A program made the translations under genes and the position numbers. The notes under the pieces were generated by a model. It was not told the DNA's origin. It saw only the letters and a list, made by a program, of their open reading frames with translations, and did no database searches. A stretch of 64,000 bases of DNA from Pomacea canaliculata (taxonomy: Eukaryota > Mollusca > Gastropoda > Architaenioglossa > Ampullariidae): positions 15,648,550 to 15,712,549 of the forward strand of contig NC_037596.1 of assembly GCF_003073045.1 (NCBI RefSeq), written 5' to 3'. Positions 11,138-23,329 of the stretch are shown here, in pieces (position 1 is the first letter of the stretch; every line of letters begins with the position of its first letter).

Positions 11138-13416
11138 ATGAAAATCCAAGAGTACTTTTTCCTGATAGGTTTTTTGTCCTTCGACTGTGAAAATGGAACA
11201 AGAATTATTTTTGCCTGTAAGTAGTTTACATTTTTCTACGTTCCATACAGCTGTTTGTTTGATTAATTTAACTATCCCTAATTATATTGAAAATTTTCTG
11301 ATTCTTTATTCTTAATTAAGTAGTAATATCATGACCTTTGAAATTTTTTTTTTATTGTCCTTTTGTTTCGCATATTTTTGTTATGAATCGCGATAGTATG
11401 TTTTAAATATCTTAGATCATTTTTCTTTACTAACTCTTAATTACACAATTTGCAAATTAAAATCTTTGTCATTTTTTTTTTATATTATGTCCTAAATTAT
11501 ATTTCTTGTAACTGAAGATCGAAACCTCTATTCTTTTAAAGGTACAGTAACGGACAAAGAAGCACCCCACGAGAACATAACAATTCAAGATAACACACAA
11601 GCTGATTTCATTTACCACCTAAGAGTCAACACCAGCCAGACTTTCAACGATACGATTTTCGTAATTGAAACTAAGTTGTGCGAAATTGAAAAATATCACG
11701 ATGTGTGCCGATGCCGATGGATTCCTGGGAAGAATGCCGAGTGTAGAAAACACAGAGATGTTTTCATGTGTGAGGCTGACAACCACGTGATGCGCTTCTC
11801 TCTACTTGTCAGGCGGACATATAGCCACATCCTGTGGGAACTCTACAGACCAAATTTGGCTCTGGTTATGCTAAAAACTAGTAATCTACAAGTCATTTGT
11901 AAGCGAATTTTATTTTGGCAATCGTTAATTGTGCTTATTTTTAGATGCACGGCAAATATCTTTATTGGTGTGTTCAGCCCCACATTTTTAAAGATTATTA
12001 TGTCTAGCTACTAATAACATGTATTTTGGTCTTTTTTCTATTTCAACTATTTCTCCTGTTGCTTTAAAAATTCCTTACTTTATCATTTTTTATTCCCTTG
12101 TGTGTGTAGCGTATATAACTAAGTGTAAGAGGGATGATCGAGAGAAAAAAAGAGAGTGAGAAGCAGAAAGGAGAGAGAGGGAATATATATCTTTATAAAA
12201 AAAATTACAGATTTTTTGTTAAAAAAAGTATAACTTGTTAGAATATTTGTGGATTACATTGTTTCCTACAGACCCGCCAAAAGTCACAGGGCTGCAGGTG
12301 AATGGACGAGAAACTAACGAGACTTTCGTAGTTGACGAGAACCAGATGCTCAGAGTCTCGTGCACCTTCGAAAATGGAAATCCTCCTGTCAGTTTTCTTA
12401 TCCGAGACAAAACAAGACAAAGACATAATTCTACAAAACAAGAAGGGGGACCTCTCGTGATTTCTCTGGAAGGTTCTCACTGTCACGACATCTGGCCGGT
12501 CATCACGTGCGAGGCACCGGGATCGGAACTAAACAGATCTGTCGCCATTCTTGTCAGATGTGAGTATCGAAGCAAGTAAGATTTCGTCGTTGCAATCAAC
12601 CAACCTTTCAATAAAGATGTTATCATCAACTTTTTCTGCTTTTCTTTCAGGTCTCCCTGAATTGTTCCACACAGGATACCATTTATTAGCGTTGGACAGA
12701 GTTCTCCAAGAGGGTTTAACTTTTAGAATGAGGTCCTACACCACAAATATAAAAAAATGTATGATGACAAAATTTCCTCCACAACCTATCATTAAGCAAG
12801 TACCATGTGCATTAAAAGGAAGAGTTCCAGAACTTAGACTGTTCCTGAGTCCTGCTATGGTTTCGTGGACTGACGAAGGGATTTGGATGTTACATGTATT
12901 TACAGAGATGGGCGATTCAAACATCACTTTTGTACTCACAAATACCACTACTGACTGTAAGTATCGTTATTTTTAATTTAAACATTTACTAAAATATTAC
13001 AAAAGCAATGAATTGTCCACTCTAAACGATTTTGTCAACTTGATGAAAAGGTCAAACCCTCTCTCTCTTGAACACATACACAACGTTCCCTTCCTCCCTT
13101 CCGGGTAATTTTTACTGATGCTGATGTTTTAAGGGCTTGTAAGCAACTGTTATAATTGTGTATTTGTTTCTTTACCTTGATAAAATTAGTTTGCCGTACC
13201 ATTCATACGCTTATTTGATATCAACCTTTCTTCTCATGGTTATTTTTCTCACACCGATGTTAGGACACGCATCAGCTACGGAAATGCATACAATTGACAC
13301 CTACATACACATATAAAAACAAATTAATCTAATTATACTTTTTTCGCATCACTGAAAATTTGCAGCTCGTGGAGGAGACACTGCAGTTACGGACGGAAAC
13401 ATAACGATCAAGACCT
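11138..13416 (+). CDS. B2: three-Ig-domain receptor or GPI/secreted protein, 3' end unresolved
   Basis: Exons 11138-11216 (signal peptide, MKIQEYFFLIGFLSF start), 11542-11898 (119 codons), 12272-12559 (96), 12651-12956 (102) and 13366-13416 (17) all join in phase 1 with GT-AG borders. Domain 1 carries the Cys cluster KLCEIE..VCRCRWI..CR..MCEAD and MRFSLLV, shared with B3. Domain 2 has LRVSCTFENGNPPVSFLI and ITCEAPGSELNRSVAI, a clear Ig B-strand/F-strand pair. Domain 3 has RSYTTN..KC and EGIWMLHVFTEMGDSNITF. The linker SRGGDTAVTDGNITIKT matches B0. I chose the ATG at 11138 because only that one gives a signal peptide and a 79-nt exon like B3. No clear TM exon follows; see 15586-15786 for a weak candidate. 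No ITIM tail was found. Confidence 0.8.
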
Positions 13417-13505
13417 GTGAGTTCAACTTCTAAAGCAGAATGCAAGATTGTTTGAAGCACAATGATACGTTTGTCCTTCTTCAACTTTATCTAATTATCA
13501 TTTAT

Positions 13506-14119
13506 TAAAGACCATTCTAAATGGTTTGCATTCTTAACAGATATCGGTAGATATAAGCGATATCAACCTAACCTGTAAATTTCAATCTCCAAATCCTCTT
13601 CATTAATTAATTATCTGCTATAATTCCCACCTGTGATCAAAGAGCGCTGCAAATGGTGTACTACGTCACGTTGGTGCACCATTCGCACCTTGGTCAGCCT
13701 TCAACACCAATCAGAGCGACAGTTCGGTTTATCCGAACGATGAAAGTCTGCATTTCTGGAGCTTAAGTAACTTTTTTTTTTCAGTACCACGCGAAATGCA
13801 GACTGTAAGCTTCCGAACAAATTGAACTGTGGCTCCTTGTCTCTCTGATTGGTTCTGACTTCTGGCAATGTTGTGAATGGTGTACCAATGTGACGTAGTA
13901 CACTGTCATCAACGCTCGTTGATCGCGGGTGCGATTCATAGCGGATACTTAATTAACTTATTGGATTTGGAAGCTTAAATTTACATGCTAGTTTGATATC
14001 GCCTGTATCTACTGATATCTGAAAACAACTCAAACCATTCACATTTTTCTTTAAAGCTGCTTTTTCCCCAAATCTCTGATGGGATGGAAACAATACTTCT
14101 AAGATTAGAATGGTCTTTA
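13506..14119. repeat. Foldback element with ~290-bp inverted arms, each carrying an exon-like segment
   Basis: The ends are a perfect 15-bp inverted repeat (taaagaccattctaa / ttagaatggtcttta). The left arm (to about 13765) and right arm (from about 13785) are diverged reverse complements around a short centre; the right arm has about 60 bp extra near 14045-14104. In each arm a splice-acceptor-like ...cag is followed by a peptide of the form ISVD..DI.L.CKF..PNP, then a stop. It sits 3' of the last firm B2 exon. It may be a non-autonomous DNA element or an inverted duplication of a former Ig exon. Confidence 0.7.
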
Positions 14120-16298
14120 CGTCTTTTAGACAACTAAAAATTATAATGACTATGTAAACACACATACCTCCTTCTGACAAAATCTACATTAAAAATAGTT
14201 ATGCTGAAACATTTCTTCCATCCAATCATTTCATACATTCAAATATCACGAAAATTGAAGACAAAATGTAGAAGGCTTTTGCTGTTGTGGCTGTTACTCA
14301 AATCGGGAAAAGATCAATTTTAAGTACTTGTTCCTTTGGTCTTATGTATGGAAATGTCGAATAGAGAAAAGGTAAGTTATTTCAAATTGAAGGGACAATA
14401 GTAGGGAGAGGTTGCGACCCATAAGTTTTCTTTCATTTCGACTGGGAATCACGAAGGCTTGAGAATCAGATGAAGAGCGGAAAGACTCTGAAGAAACAAA
14501 GAAAACGTAAGAAAATTTTGGTTTTACTGCTTTTTGAGAAATTAATACCCTCTTCTATCTTTCTGTGCTATTATTTAAACTTTCTTTAAAATATTTCATA
14601 CTTAACCGTTTATATGATTTCTGTTATTGGTAATTAAAAATGAAAAACTCTTCTACTTGTTTATTAAGACATGTATCTTACTTGTCAACTGCTATTTTTT
14701 TTTTTTTGTACTTGCGTGGTTTTTACGGTCTTCTGTGTTGAAATACTTTCATACGTCCTTCATTTTAAGTACAAACATAGTAATTAGGAGTTTTTACAAT
14801 AATTATATATCAGTGTATATCTATATATCAGGCAGATGACTTAGGCATTTGTAGTTGATACATTCTCTGTGCCGTAATGCGATGCATCACATAAGAAGTA
14901 TAATCTAATCAAACTAAAGGAGTGAACCAGACCACTTTATACTACAGGACTGAGAGAATTATAGCAGACGGAAAAAGGACTAAAGATTTAGAGAACAGCA
15001 AATGTGCACGTATAAGGAACTTATACTACATTTTCACACCAAAGGTAGGAGAATCATTATGACAACTTTGATATGGGTGCCTGTATGATCCTTTTTATTT
15101 TTGCTTATTATTTAGTGTTCCAAATGTATTTCTGATGGTAGTCAGCACTGCAATTTTTCAAAAAGTCTTTTTCTGAACCTTTGACATACAGGCAGAAACG
15201 TTTTCCTGTATCGTAAGATCTTCTTCATCTGTTAATAAAAATCAAAGCTTGCACATTCCTTTTTTGTACATCCGTGTAGAAGCAGCTCATCTTCGGTGTC
15301 ACGACCTAGTATTAGCATATCGTCAGTTGGGAGTTGTTGAAGCGAATAAAGCAAGACTTACCTGATGTTTCAGCCTTGAAGGCGCAATTGCGTGTTAGCC
15401 TACATAACAAGGAAGTCTACTTTCTTTTGAGGAAGATTGCTAAAACGTAGAAATTTCTGTTATAAATCTTCAACTATAAAAATGCAAAATAAATCGGAAA
15501 ATATTAACAAAAAAAAGAGTGTAACAAGTTTAGTGTCGACTTGAAACCCTCGGTTTGCTTACCTAGTGGTGAGACAAGATTTCAGATTGCTTTGACACCA
15601 TCATTGCATTACTTTTCTTGGCTGTGAAACAGTTTAACAAAACATCATCATTCGGTAAGTTGCATGATATTTGAAACTTTTATTTGCTTGTTTCAAACTT
15701 TATCGGAAAGTTCTTATTTTTGCTCATCACTTTCAGAGAATGTACATTCAAAAAAAGTGATTGTTATGCACATATATGGGTTATAAGTATATTTGATCCG
15801 CATATAAGCATATACATACACTTAATCAAACACATGGGCAGTGACGATGAAAATACTTGATTTATCCTTCTGGTAATCAGAAGCAGCCCTAAACACATTC
15901 ATGCGAACGAGTGCATACAGTAACACCATAACATATGCATGTATTTATATATACACACAAAGCGTGCAACGTAAGTAAATAAAGAATGAAAAGGTAATAT
16001 GATCGACCTTACTGAATTACACTCAGTACAGTGTAGCAATACAGAACATTTTAAAATTACAATTACAAGGTAACAAGCTTGTCACAAGCAGCAAATCAAA
16101 GTTTTGCCACCAGTAACAGCAGAATGTTAAGAGCTAGTTCCAAAATATTCTTCTACGTATGACTTAACTGAAGTAGCAATAATTGAAAATGCAGCTAATG
16201 GTTTTCCCATATTCATTATAACTGCCCCTGATCTCCTCTAAAATGCACGAAGCTCGCCTTCGTAAGCGAAAAAGCTCTTAGCAAACCATATTGTTGCT
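14120..16298. other. Non-coding stretch between the foldback and the 16.3-kb repeats
   Basis: Apart from the weak B2 tail exons I see no gene here. The region is AT-rich with scattered poly-T tracts. A basic-residue open stretch ending at a gtaag donor near 14508 is too short and isolated to call. Confidence 0.4.
15586..15786 (+). CDS. Weak candidate for the last exons of B2
   Basis: Two segments would extend B2 in frame to a stop: 15586-15654 (23 codons, phase 1 to 1, DTIIALLFLAV then KQFNKTSS; donor gtaagt) and 15737-15786 (acceptor ctttcag, ending HIYGL and a stop). Joined to the five firm exons they give 1200 nt (399 aa). The hydrophobic run resembles the TIILLCDLLAILAFL tail of B0 but is short for a membrane helix. 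The acceptor of the first is only moderate. A chance fit, or a B2 tail lost to the foldback insertion, are real alternatives. Confidence 0.3.
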
Positions 16299-16766
16299 GT
16301 TTACCGAATCGTCGACGAGACTTAGTCGATTCACCCACAACCCTGAGTTGATTTGACCACAGCCTGCAGTTAATTTAACCACTGGCTTCAGCTGATTCGA
16401 CTTCGTGGGCCTATATTAGAACACTTCAAATAGTTTGTAAAACTACAAAAACCTATCTTACCTATTGTGAGATTTTAGCTGCATATGGATTTTGTGAAAA
16501 CTTGCTTTGATTGATTAAAGCTTTGAAATAGGTAGAACACAACATATAAAGAAAGGATTAATAAAATCAGGTAGAGCCATGTTATTGAATACTCCTCATG
16601 GAATAGTTTAGTAAGATGATGATCTGATCGAATCGAGTATAGGTAGTGGTCAAATTAATCGACTATATGCTCTACGGTTGAATTGACTACAGGATTTTGT
16701 CGTTATCACATCGAATTTTGAGTTGTGGTCGAATCGATGTGTTCCGTTGTCAATCGACCGTTCTCC
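16299..16766. repeat. Two arrays of ~22-bp degenerate units in opposite orientation
   Basis: The left array (about 16323-16410) has four 22-bp units starting AG[T/C]-[T/C/A]GATT and including GACCACAGCC-like segments. The right array (about 16625-16762), read on the - strand, contains about six similar 21-29-bp units (for example atcgattcgaccacaactca). About 200 bp separates them, so the block could fold on itself. It resembles the subterminal repeats of foldback or MITE elements. I could not define exact ends or a target duplication. Confidence 0.45.
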
Positions 16767-16840
16767 CTCTCCCTTCCTTCACACACTGAGTTTGGCTATC
16801 TTACCTCTTCACCCAAGCTTTATCGTAAATATCTATCGAC

Positions 16841-16982
16841 AAATTTCGGCTTAGGCCCCTTGCGATTCAGTGTCATGTAATACAATAAAACCAGTACACC
16901 TATGAAAGTCCCAAACTTGCTGTATGTATTAATCTTGGTCTATGGAGTCTGAAGCAATTGAAAAGGGCCTAAGCCGAAATTT
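16841..16982. mobile_element. 142-bp MITE-like inverted-repeat element
   Basis: The left end aaatttcggcttaggccc is mirrored exactly by gggcctaagccgaaattt at the right end. The internal ~100 bp is AT-rich and has no open frame. The size and terminal inverted repeats fit a non-autonomous DNA transposon remnant. I found no obvious target-site duplication. Confidence 0.6.
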
Positions 16983-17641
16983 CTAGGCTGCTTAACAGAG
17001 CCCTGTTCGGGAATCGAACCTTTAAATAGAACAGAAAACAAGTAGGGGACGTTGCATAGGGCAACTAGAGCTTGGTAGCACTGTGCACGCATCATTACCT
17101 ATCATTTGTAAACTGAACTGAAATAGTTAGCGGGTAGATGCTGTTTTAATAATATTGTCAAAAAGATATTGGCCTTTGTTCTTTTTTATACATAATTTAC
17201 GCGATTTTTAGAGACCAAAAATCTAACGACGGATGGCAAACTCATTCAACTTAACGCTTCCGTTTGGCATCCATTATTTCAAACGTCGTCGAGATGCACT
17301 TGGACGCATAGACATATATGCGGATTCTTACCTCTAACACAGTATACTCAACATGAGGACAGTTTTAAAAATCTGATTTAAATGCAAAAAATTACGAATT
17401 TATCGTTTTTCTCACGTCTTGCCCTGTGGCGATTGTATTAAATGTAGTTTAACTATATTTAAATATAGTTGAAGAAAGCAAGCTACCCACTACCCACTTT
17501 GAAGTCACGTATCGCGCAACATGCAATTGATAAAATTATTTATGTAACAAAAGGTTTTTTTATATTTAAAGTGAAATTATATATTTTTTCAGGAAGAGAA
17601 CTGAGGGGCAACTATCCAGCACTGAAGTTCATCCGTTAAAA

Positions 17642-19696
17642 ATGAGTAAAATTCTGTGGTTTGCTTTCCTATTCGTTCTTTTTCATAAAGGTAGGCATAC
17701 GGAATAAATTCAACGTTGCATGCTGTTTATAGAACATTTAATTTTGTATATTGCGTACTGTTAGGAAAGGGATGTCGGAACCCCTTTTATGATTTATTTT
17801 TTCTTTAAGAGAAGAGAGAGGTTGCACTAAAAGAAAATCTCGACACTCAGACACGTAAGCAGGTGCCACGACTTGGGAGACAATCCACGCTGAGCCGAAA
17901 TCTGAGCAAAATAACCAGTGTCAGAAAGAAAAAAAACAACAACTGCAAACTCATTATTGTTGCCTGCCATCAGATTAATTTTGTCAGCAATACAAATATT
18001 GACATGGATGTGTGTAATCTTTTCTTTTTAAGTTTTATTTCTTGTCAAAGTGTATTGCAGCAATACAAATAGCAGAAACTAAACTCAACAAAAGGTAAGA
18101 AACACCCCTCCCCGCCATAAATAAACAAAACAAAAGTAATCGATCTCTAACACGACTTGATTATGTTACTATGTGTTTTTATGTGGTGAAAGAAGTTTAT
18201 GTTATTTGAAAACTAATCAACGTAGCTCTTTTATTTTATAATTTATAGTTTACTTTATCCTGTATTTTATTAGACACAGTTGTGATTAATAAACCCGGAA
18301 TTCGTACAAAGTTCAGATAGGATTCGTTTTTTATGTCTACAAATAATTACAAGTCCTTGCTGGTAAGTAAGGGGTGTCTGTATGTGTGTGTGGTTTAGTT
18401 TTATTTCTGAATCATTTTTTGCAGGTAACGCAGAAACAGAGTGTGATGCATCTGACGGCACAAACGTCAAATGCAAATTTTTTGAAGACATCAGCTCTAC
18501 ACGGACAAACTTTGCATTATATTTTTATTACGAAAATGGCAAAACAGGTACATCACCATTAATTCAGTCTCCCTCTCGTTTTTTCTCTTATTTACTTACT
18601 GCGAACGCTTATAATACATTAATACTGCTAAAATGATTTTTTTTTTCAAAAGCAAAATACACCATTTGCAAATATCGGTCTGCTTGCATGCTGCAGAATT
18701 GCTGGCTGACTGTTCATGGGTGAATGACAATCTTCATTGCATCGAACAGGAAGGCGTTAAATGCAAACAACCTGTGTCAGACGTGGCTGAAATAATCGTG
18801 CCTATAAAATTTGCAAGCAGACTTGGGGCATACGGATGCACGACTGGCACTTTAAGCCTTGAAAACATCAAACTCTGCCGATCTTTCAACACCCAAAGTA
18901 AAGTTGAAGAAGGTCAAAATGACTTAAAATACCAGCACCTCCCGAAAGAGAACGGTAATTGTATATCATTCTTAAGATGGTGGTATATTTGTTTTTAACT
19001 TATATTAATACGTATAACCTATTTCAAAGTAAACTCTTTAAAAAAAAGGGTTTCTTTTTTCTCTGAATACTCTCTTTTTCTCTCTATTTCTCTCACGCAC
19101 ACGCACATGTTCTCTGTCTTGCTCTGTACACTTTAGAAGCAGCAAATGAAACATTTCTTTCTACTGTTTGTTTTGAGCTCAACCCACACAAATATACGCA
19201 CAAAGCAGGACTTAAGAAATATACATTTCAATAGTCCCACTTCATAGAGGTTAGTAGTGTCTGTAATTAAGAAAATCGTTAAACTTACCTTAATATATAA
19301 GCATTTAGACAGTATTTACTTATAATAAATAGCGAGTAACCTTTACTTCTTGTTGTTTTAACTATTAGTTATGTTTTTATTAATTTCATTCAAAAGTACT
19401 TTTCCTAATTTATGGACTTAACTTTTTAAACAATTTTGCTCGTATATTGTAATCCAGCTAATAGATCACAATGAATTTTTTTTTCAGCAGATTTCGACAC
19501 CATTACAAATTTTATTGGTTCTGTTCTTCCTGCTTTCTTTGCTGGTTTGATCCTAATGGGACTAGTAATTGGACTAAAAGATTTCGACATCATTGCAAAT
19601 TTTATTGGTTCTGTTCTTCCTGCTTTCTTTGCCGGTTTGATCCTAATGGGACTACTAATTGGACTGAATAATGTGATGAAAGACGTCAATCATTGA
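17642..19696 (+). CDS. A4: single-Ig-domain membrane protein with tandemly duplicated TM segment, 212 aa
   Basis: Exons 17642-17690 (signal peptide MSKILWFAFLFVLFHK), 18425-18547, 18697-18954 and 19488-19696 join to 639 nt, all phase 1. The Ig-like domain (residues 17-143) closely follows A1: VKCKF, FALYFY, DCSWV..LHCIEQEG. The usual G-x-Y-x-C of strand F reads GAYGC. The last exon encodes two nearly identical 30-residue blocks, D145-K174 and D175-N204, each a hydrophobic helix (NFIGSVLPAFFAGLILMG), then NVMKDVNH and the stop. If both span the membrane, the C terminus is outside and there is no cytoplasmic tail. A 5' leader exon boundary is visible at 17592|17593 (tttttcag). A plausible poly(A) signal lies near 20058. 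Confidence 0.85.
19490..19669 (+). repeat. In-frame 90-bp tandem duplication of the TM segment in A4
   Basis: Copies 19490-19579 and 19580-19669 differ at only 6 of 90 positions by my count. Two of the differences are silent (gct/gcc, cta/ctg) and the others change T/I, T/A, V/L and K/N. The duplication keeps the frame and lies within one exon, so it looks recent relative to the divergence between family members. Confidence 0.95.
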
Positions 19697-21510
19697 ATAA
19701 GACCCTGCAATGAATGCTATCCTTCCGAGGGAAAAAATTACGTAATTACAGATTAAATCCCTTTGTAGCACCATCAACTGTCTGCGATGGATCGTGGGAA
19801 TCCTAGGTCTTGAGTTCCGGAGAACTAGACTATTCTGAGAAGACCATGTGTAGCGGAATTATTGGCTCCTTACCGGACACACTACGCTGACATCAACTGT
19901 GCCGCTCTGACAGCCAAAGTGGAAATTCATGAAGATAATTTCCACATGTTTTCTGTGTTTTGGTTATATATTATCCTACTTGGACAACTTAATCTCTGAA
20001 ATATCCCTTGTTTAATATGCAAAATGTATTTATGATACTAAGGTTATTTACAGTGTAAATAAAAATATATTAGTAATTAAAATTTGCACGGTTTTCTGCT
20101 GAAATACGAACACATTTCTTTAGTTCAGCTAATTTGTGCCAGTATTTTTTCTAAGTACTTAAATTAACATATCCAAACCTCAGCCTTTATAGTAACTAAA
20201 TTATAACGCTCATTTTTAACTTTTTAAAATCCCTTTCACTATAGAGCATTATTTTTATTGCAAATTATCTTACGGTACAATATAATATCATGAGTTCAAA
20301 ATTGTTTAAACATTTCAATTATGAAATGGCTCCTTCCTCAAAAATAAAGTTTTCTGCAGTTTCTAAGCAGCTGCTAAACCTTGAAGCTGGTGATATTTAT
20401 TAAATAGGTGTACACGAGCATACGCATAAGCACACGATAAAACAAGAGAAAAAGAAAGGCACTGGGCAAAACTGTAAAATATTTTAATTTTTTTATAGCC
20501 ATTCAGCTGCCTGATCACCTAAAACCGTTTGCTCCTCACTTCGCATGTCGAGCATTGTGAAAGTTAAATGTAATCATACAAACTCCCTTTTCTCCCTGTA
20601 TCCATGTTTTCTTCTCATTTGTAATTTCTTAAATTGTTTTACCAAAATCTATGTATAAGTGTATTTAAAATGATATAGATATTAGATTTCACATTTTATG
20701 TATTAAATAAAGTGTAATTATTTATTTAATTATTATTAATTATTTATCAGCTCTTGTTCTTGTTTTTTTGTTCCTGATTGTGTTTTCATTTTTTATTATT
20801 ATTTTTTTAATTATTATTAAATAATCCATATAGAAAACATAACATACTGCCACATAAAACAATTTACATAAATAGATAAACAAACATATCCCTGGCAATG
20901 TACACAAATCTTACTTCAATTTATTAAATCCTACCCTATGAAAATAGCAGCTGACAATAGAAACAGAGGTTGTATAGGTTTAATTTTTAGTTGTAACTTA
21001 CACAAATATAGATAGCTGTAAACACACGGCAATAAATAACACATAATACATCATTTTAAAAAATTTTCATGCTCCAACTACAACTTTTTTTTTCAGGCAA
21101 AACGCATACGCTTTAGGAGTGTTGTCATGGACGTGGTCTATGCACACTTTCGCTCACTTCACGCACACTTCCCCTTTCGTGTTCTTTCACTCACAAATCA
21201 CATAGATTTGTCGTGGGCAACAAAAATTTTTATTAATCAACATTAACTAAATATATACAAAGTCCGTAGGTCTTCCACACAGCGACCTGTAACTCCAAAC
21301 TGTCGAATGTTTTTGAATAAGTCTTAGTTACTCACACCCAGAAATGAAACGTCCAGGTAAAATCCTTTCTGGCCCTTGTTCAACAGTTTTGCAGTCTTGC
21401 CCACACTTGACTGATATCCACACACACAACCGTTTAGAGGAAACCACATACACGTTCCGATGCTTAATAACAATAAGTGCTGACTATGCAGACACCTAAT
21501 CGACGGCTCA

Positions 21511-21649
21511 GAATATATTTGCTGGGATCAACACACCAGATCCAAAGCGAGCACCACAAATATATTCCCGGGGATCAACACATGATCCAAAGCGAACACC
21601 ACGCATAAATCCTCAGGGATCGACACACACAATATCCGAAACGAACACC
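21511..21649. repeat. Three ~46-bp tandem units in a GC-richer repeat block
   Basis: Units at 21511-21556, 21557-21601 and 21604-21649 share gggatc[a/g]acacac...atcc[a/g]aa.cgaacacc. The surrounding block (about 21,100-21,750) is richer in GC than its flanks and looks like a dispersed repeat, but I see no coding domain that would classify it. Confidence 0.6.
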
Positions 21650-21894
21650 TCTGCGGGCTCTGATGCCCGCAACCGCGCGTAGTCCACTTCCGCTCGACGG
21701 GCGTACAGGACCGCCGTGTTTTTAAAATTTTTTTGGCGTTTACAGCGCTTTTTTTGGTAAAGAAATCGCTTAGTTACGATAGCATTGTGCATTTCTGAAC
21801 ACAGTTATTTCCCTTGCTAAAGGGAGGGTACTCTGTCTTGACTTAACTATCGGTCGATTTTCCAGAGTAACCTTTCTTTTCCCTTGAAAAAAAA

Positions 21895-22164
21895 TTGGCG
21901 AGACGATGCTACGATAAATATGCGGCTAGTTCCTCGGATTTTCAAAAATCTGGCATCATTTGTGAATTTTCTATGGACAAGAACAATGTGTGCATTTCTT
22001 TTTGGTTTCAAAGATCAAAATGTGTTCCTATAATTCATCTTCTTGTTGGACTTCGTGTACGTGACAACTTGTGTAACACGTGTAGAAAAAAATTTCTATT
22101 TCAATCTACCCGATTCTGTATGGATACAATAATAAAAGTGAGCTCTCAAGCAAGTTTCAGGTAG
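21895..22164 (+). CDS. Unrecognised open frame with a Cys-rich motif
   Basis: This is an 89-codon open frame, about 70 codons from the first internal methionine to the stop. It contains a C...C-x2-C arrangement (KCVPIIHLLVGLRVRDN, then LCNTCRKKF), which looks like a small zinc-binding knuckle of the type found in transposon-derived invertebrate proteins. The track start is a non-ATG codon. There is no signal peptide, TM helix or splice evidence. It lies just after the GC-richer repeat block, so a fragment of a mobile-element protein is as likely as a host exon. Confidence 0.2.
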   Translation: MARRCYDKYAASSSDFQKSGIICEFSMDKNNVCISFWFQRSKCVPIIHLLVGLRVRDNLCNTCRKKFLFQSTRFCMDTIIKVSSQASFR

Positions 22165-23329
22165 AATTGTTAAAATTTTACACATTTTGATCTATCATTA
22201 TCAATTTGAATTATTTTTCTAGCTCTTTTAGTTATTTTTTTATAAATTTTTGAAAATCCTTAAAATTCGTGCGTACCGGTGTGTAAAACTGCCTCTAGCT
22301 CTTCCGTCCGCAGTGAGTTAACAGGACTTCTCTTTTACCTTTATTAATGGTAAATGCAGAGCAATACTTAAATGTACCAACAAGGAAATAAACATGTCGT
22401 CAGATACACACCATTTAGGGTAAGTCAAGTTTAAAAATGAAAAATCCATGACAAGCATGACATTGTTATTGCATTGATATTGTTTGTTTGGTCATATCTT
22501 CAAATGTCAAAACATGTTGACATAGATAATGCTAACGGTTGCCATAAAACTGTCAAATATCGCGCCTAAGCAAACGGTGTAAAAAGTTTACAGTTATTGA
22601 TATTATTGAGTCTATTGATTCTTATATAATATTTGATTATTTATTTCTGTAGAGGCCTTAGGTTCATTTCAAACGAAATCCAAGCAGTGCACAATGCAAT
22701 ATAAAAAAGCAATACCCCATATATCATAATATACACAGACTGCATAAGGAGTTAAATAATCAAGTATCAGTATTGATAGTATTATGAATTATTTGTGAAT
22801 AAATAACTGGAAGTAAGATCTATATTTTAAACAATAGACATAATGAGAAATAACTGTTATTCTTATCATATGTGTGTGTGTAAAACACAATGTTCATGAA
22901 ACTGATTTAAAACAGACTAGTAAATTTCTCATTTCTTATCTTTAGAGACATATAAATAACCACTTCACAACCTCTCGGCCTGTATCACTTACGTAACTAT
23001 GAAAATATAAAATTTTGAAGCAAACAAATGTAACAAATAAGAAAACGAACAAAGTAATAGCTTTGTTTGATCTGCATATATCAGTTAATTAGGCTGCTTA
23101 ATGAAGAAGCATAACCATCGTTTAAGGTTTTCCTTAACATCGCGAATAACATTCACAGTGACTCGTCAACATCTTGGTGTATAAATAAGCACACATCCAC
23201 CAAAAAAACAACACTGGTATTTCATTCTCTGTACATAAACAGATGGGTGAGATTGTGCTTGCAAAGCGCAGTGTTCCTAACTTTATCTACAACACTGAGC
23301 TGTAGGAACAAACATTATTATCATGTCTA

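Noticed and set aside
21100-21750. GC-richer block as a long terminal repeat
   Set aside because: No paired copy, no priming site and no element genes are visible nearby; left as an unclassified repeat.
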